Part shown: piece by piece, positions 33,759-35,998 of the stretch | How the letters are laid out: every line of letters begins with the position of its first letter | How positions within the stretch are numbered: position 1 is the first letter of the stretch | NCBI GenBank assembly: GCA_046262015.1 | Contig: JBHENN010000005.1 | Coordinates: 1 to 35,998 of the forward strand | From: JBHENN01 sp046262015 | GTDB taxonomy: Bacteria > Actinomycetota > CADDZG01 > WHSQ01 | DNA length: 35,998 bases | Reading direction: 5' to 3' | Program-made: the position numbers and the translations under genes | The notes under the pieces: generated by a model | Seen by the model: the letters and a program-made list of their open reading frames with translations, nothing else | Database searches by the model: none | Told to the model about the DNA's origin: nothing

Positions 33759-35288
33759 GTGACCGTGATCATCGGCGACCCGCTCACGTTCGAGGACGTC
33801 GTCGAGGTCGCGGTGAACGGAGCCCCGGTCGAGATCGCCCGGGGACTGGCCGAGGTCATGGCTCCGGCGCGTGCGGTCGTCGAGGACGCGGTCGCGTCCG
33901 GGCGCGCCGTGTACGGCATCACGACCGGTATCGGGGACCTCGCACGCGTGCGGATCCCCCCAGACGAAGCCGAGCGTTTGCAGCGCGACATCGTCCGGTC
34001 TCACGCGACCGGAGTCGGAGGCTTGCTTCCCACCGAGGTCGTGCGCGCGATGCTTCTGCTGCGGGCGCGCACCTTCGCCTTCGGCATCTCGGGCGTGAGG
34101 TTCGAGGTGGTCGAGACGCTCGCGCGGATGCTCAACGAGGGCATCCATCCGCTCGTGCCGTCCCAAGGCTCGCTCGGTGCCTCGGGCGACCTGGCGCAGC
34201 TCGCGCACCTGGCCCTGCCGCTGCTCGGCGAGGGCGAGGTAGAGCACGACGGACGCCGGACCCGCGCCTCAGAGGCGTTGCGTGCCGCGGGCATCGAGCC
34301 GCTGGAGCTGTCCCACAAGGAAGGGCTCGCCCTGGTCAACGGAACCGAGATGATGCTTGCGGTCGGGATCCTGACCTTCACGCGCGCTCGGCACCTCGCC
34401 CGCAGCGCGGACGTCACCGGCGCGATGACCGTCGAGGGGTGCCTCGGCACCGACCGGGCGTTCGACGAGATGCTGATCGGGTTGCGCAAGCATCCGGGCG
34501 CGATCGCGGTGGCTGCCAACCTGCGGAGGCTGCTTGCCGGGAGCGAGGTGGTGGCGTCGCATCGCGAGTCGGACCACCTGGTCCAGGACGCCTACTCCCT
34601 GCGATGCATCCCCCAGGTCCACGGGGCCTACCGGGACGCGCTGGTCTACGTGCGCGCCACGCTCGAGGCCGAGCTCGCGTCGGCGATCGATAACCCCAGC
34701 GTGCTGGCGGGCCGGGGCGAGGTCCTCTCCGGCGGCAACTTCCACGGCGAAGCTCTCGGACTGGCCCTCGATCACCTCGGGCTGTTGCTCACGGGGTTCG
34801 CGACGATCGCCGAACGGAGGATCGCCCGCCTCGTCGATCCGGACCTCAACAACGGCCTGCCGGCGTTCCTCACCGCCGACCCGGGGAGGCGGTCGGGCTT
34901 CATGCTCGCTCAATACACCGCCGCCGCGCTGGTGTCCGAGAGCCGCGGCTTGTGTTTCCCGGCGTCGTCGGATTCGATCCCGACGTCGGCGGGCCAGGAG
35001 GACCACGTCAGTATGGGCGCGACTTCGGCGCGCAAAGCCGCAGCGATCCTCGAGAATGTCGAGCACGTCATCGCGATCGAGGCTCTGGGCGCGGCGCAGG
35101 GCCTCGAGCTGCGCGCTCCGCTGTCTCCCGGACCGGGCACCGCCGCGGCGCGCCGTTGGGTGCGCTCGCTCTCGGACGCGTTGGACGAGGACCGACCCTT
35201 GGCCGAGGACATCACCAAGGTCCGCGCCGAAACCGCGCGGGGGTCGCTCGTGGCTGCGGTGGAAGAAGAAGTAGGCGCGCTGGCCTGA
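33759..35288 (+). CDS. hutH: Histidine ammonia-lyase
   Basis: The first enzyme of histidine degradation, removing ammonia from L-histidine to give urocanate in the cytosol. At 509 residues it has the full family length. The Ala-Ser-Gly triad that cyclises into the MIO electrophile is at residues 141-143 in GSLGASGDLAQLAH. Other family blocks are VYGITTGIGD (51-60), LVNGTEMMLAV, SLRCIPQVHG, DNPSV and QEDHVSMGATSARK. The start is a GTG at 33759 with little ribosome-site signal. It diverges from the amidohydrolase gene with 100 bases between starts, a likely shared regulatory region, and converges with the arsenate reductase gene. Confidence 0.97.
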   Translation: MTVIIGDPLTFEDVVEVAVNGAPVEIARGLAEVMAPARAVVEDAVASGRAVYGITTGIGDLARVRIPPDEAERLQRDIVRSHATGVGGLLPTEVVRAMLLLRARTFAFGISGVRFEVVETLARMLNEGIHPLVPSQGSLGASGDLAQLAHLALPLLGEGEVEHDGRRTRASEALRAAGIEPLELSHKEGLALVNGTEMMLAVGILTFTRARHLARSADVTGAMTVEGCLGTDRAFDEMLIGLRKHPGAIAVAANLRRLLAGSEVVASHRESDHLVQDAYSLRCIPQVHGAYRDALVYVRATLEAELASAIDNPSVLAGRGEVLSGGNFHGEALGLALDHLGLLLTGFATIAERRIARLVDPDLNNGLPAFLTADPGRRSGFMLAQYTAAALVSESRGLCFPASSDSIPTSAGQEDHVSMGATSARKAAAILENVEHVIAIEALGAAQGLELRAPLSPGPGTAAARRWVRSLSDALDEDRPLAEDITKVRAETARGSLVAAVEEEVGALA

Positions 35289-35293
35289 TGCCC

Positions 35294-35318
35294 GCCCGCG
35301 GGTTACGAGGCCGCGGGC
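35294..35318. terminator. Hairpin between convergent hutH and arsenate reductase genes
   Basis: GCCCGCGG and CCGCGGGC form a perfect 8-base-pair stem around a 9-base loop. It starts six bases after the hutH stop and spans the stop of the minus-strand gene. There is no T tract on either strand, so termination activity is uncertain. Confidence 0.42.
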
Positions 35319-35713
35319 ACGAGCTCGTCGAGCAATGCACGCACCCGGCGGTCGATCTCGTCGCGGATCGATCGGACCTCGTCGATCGGCTTGCCGGCCG
35401 GGTCGGGGAGATCCCAGTCGAGATACCTCTTCCCGGGATAGACGGGGCAGGCGTCGCCGCAACCCATGGTGATGACGACGTCGGCGGCGCGCACCACCAC
35501 GTCGGTGAGCGGCTTGGGGAACTCCCGGGTCATGTCCACGCCGATCTCGTCCATCGCCTCACTCACGCCCGCGTGGATCTCGTCCGCCGGGGCCGAGCCC
35601 GCCGATCGGACGTGCACACGGCCCTCGGCCGCACGGTCGAGCAGAGCAGCGGCCATCTGCGAGCGCCCGGCGTTGTGCACGCACACGAACAGGACCTCAG
35701 GAACCTCTTTCAC
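35303..35713 (-). CDS. Arsenate reductase / low-molecular-weight protein-tyrosine-phosphatase-like
   Basis: A 136-residue protein of the LMW phosphatase fold. The P-loop is CVHNAGRSQ (Cys11-X5-Arg17) and the acidic loop is DWDLPDPAG. Two further Cys in ITMGCGDACPVYPG (Cys85 and Cys89) match the redox relay of thioredoxin- or mycothiol-linked arsenate reductases, so reduction of arsenate to arsenite is the best call over a plain phosphatase. The GTG at 35713 is chosen because AAGGAG lies 7 bases upstream; the frame from 35875 adds unrelated residues. No arsenite pump or ArsR-type regulator is in the window. It sits about 97 bases downstream of hutI on the same strand. Confidence 0.9.
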   Translation of the reverse strand: MKEVPEVLFVCVHNAGRSQMAAALLDRAAEGRVHVRSAGSAPADEIHAGVSEAMDEIGVDMTREFPKPLTDVVVRAADVVITMGCGDACPVYPGKRYLDWDLPDPAGKPIDEVRSIRDEIDRRVRALLDELVPAAS

Positions 35714-35813
35714 GATCGCTCCTTGTGCTTGACCGGCGGCGCGCGGGCGTATGAATCCCCATCGACACCCTTCCCCACGGCTTGCATCGAGGGTAGCAGT
35801 GGGCTGGGCGCGC

Positions 35814-35998
35814 TCAGCGGCGGAGGCGCTCGGAGGCCCCCGGGGCGAGGTAGGCGAGGCGGCCTCCGCACACAACCGCCACCACCGGGTCGTGGTCGGG
35901 TCGGTACGGCACTGCGTCGAACGTGGGCGCGTCGAGGATGACGAGATCGGCGCGCGCGCCGGGCTCGATCCGGCCGGCCTCGCCGTCGAGGCCCAGAG
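35814..35998 (-). CDS. hutI: Imidazolonepropionase, C-terminal fragment cut by the window edge
   Basis: On the minus strand the frame enters at the right edge and ends at TGA 35814-35816, giving the last 60 residues of an amidohydrolase. They read LGLDGEAGRIEPGARADLVI ... PTFDAVPYRPDHDPV ... VVCGGRL, which matches the C-terminus of imidazolonepropionase (HutI), the third enzyme of histidine degradation. The GEAGRIEPGARADLV block and the Pro-Tyr-Arg-Pro segment are the strongest points, and the adjacent hutH supports them. The metal ligands lie outside the window. A different amidohydrolase remains possible but less likely. Confidence 0.88.
   Translation of the reverse strand, partial: LGLDGEAGRIEPGARADLVILDAPTFDAVPYRPDHDPVVAVVCGGRLAYLAPGASERLRR

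Overview
The window is a chromosomal stretch with very high G+C and tightly packed genes. It most likely comes from a member of the Actinomycetota. The best evidence is an adjacent pair of AdnA/AdnB-type motor-nuclease genes (this heterodimer is known from actinobacteria), the actinobacterial lhr-nei pairing, a homodimeric pyruvate dehydrogenase E1 (AceE), ThyX, and small actinobacterial families (DUF6458, DUF3052, DUF5679). Genus cannot be decided from the sequence. I see no phage, transposase, CRISPR array, rRNA or intact tRNA, and no non-coding stretch longer than about 300 bases.

Layout. Positions 1-581 hold the 3' half of a thiolase gene (+). Positions 609-4248 (minus) hold aceE, an orphan single-domain response regulator and a cupredoxin lipoprotein. 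Positions 4339-17112 (minus) form a DNA-repair block read in the order adnA, adnB, nhaA, lhr, nei. Three of its four junctions overlap, two of them as ATGA stop/start overlaps, and a Na+/H+ antiporter gene sits inside the block. Positions 17367-18350 hold small genes (an unknown ORF, a zinc-ribbon microprotein, a DUF6458 membrane protein) with a short tandem repeat and a hairpin terminator.

Positions 18502-24674 hold mixed metabolic genes: a phytoene-dehydrogenase-like FAD enzyme, a 47-residue zinc-ribbon protein, a histidine phosphatase, a saccharopine-dehydrogenase-like reductase, an unknown 131-residue protein, a small membrane protein followed by a near-ideal terminator, an alpha/beta hydrolase and a solo Fe-S RecB-family nuclease. 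Positions 24703-28918 (minus) hold thyX, an Lgt-like gene and a DUF5679 zinc ribbon, apparently one operon closed by a terminator, then a crotonase-family gene coupled to an M20 peptidase.

Positions 29029-35998 are dominated by histidine degradation: hutU (+), hutH (+) and the 3' end of hutI (minus, cut by the window edge). Between them lie a COG0402 amidohydrolase divergent from hutH, a DUF3052 gene, a DinB/DUF664 protein, a secreted unknown protein and an arsenate reductase. HutH gives urocanate, HutU gives imidazolonepropionate and HutI gives formiminoglutamate. The amidohydrolase could act on the last product, but its motifs do not match classical HutF.

I found no clear, wholly new multi-gene system. 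The observations most worth checking are the Lgt-like protein with several catalytic positions changed, the repair cluster with nhaA translationally coupled to lhr, the seven-codon ORF overlapping the hutU start, and three zinc-ribbon microproteins that automatic annotation would easily miss.
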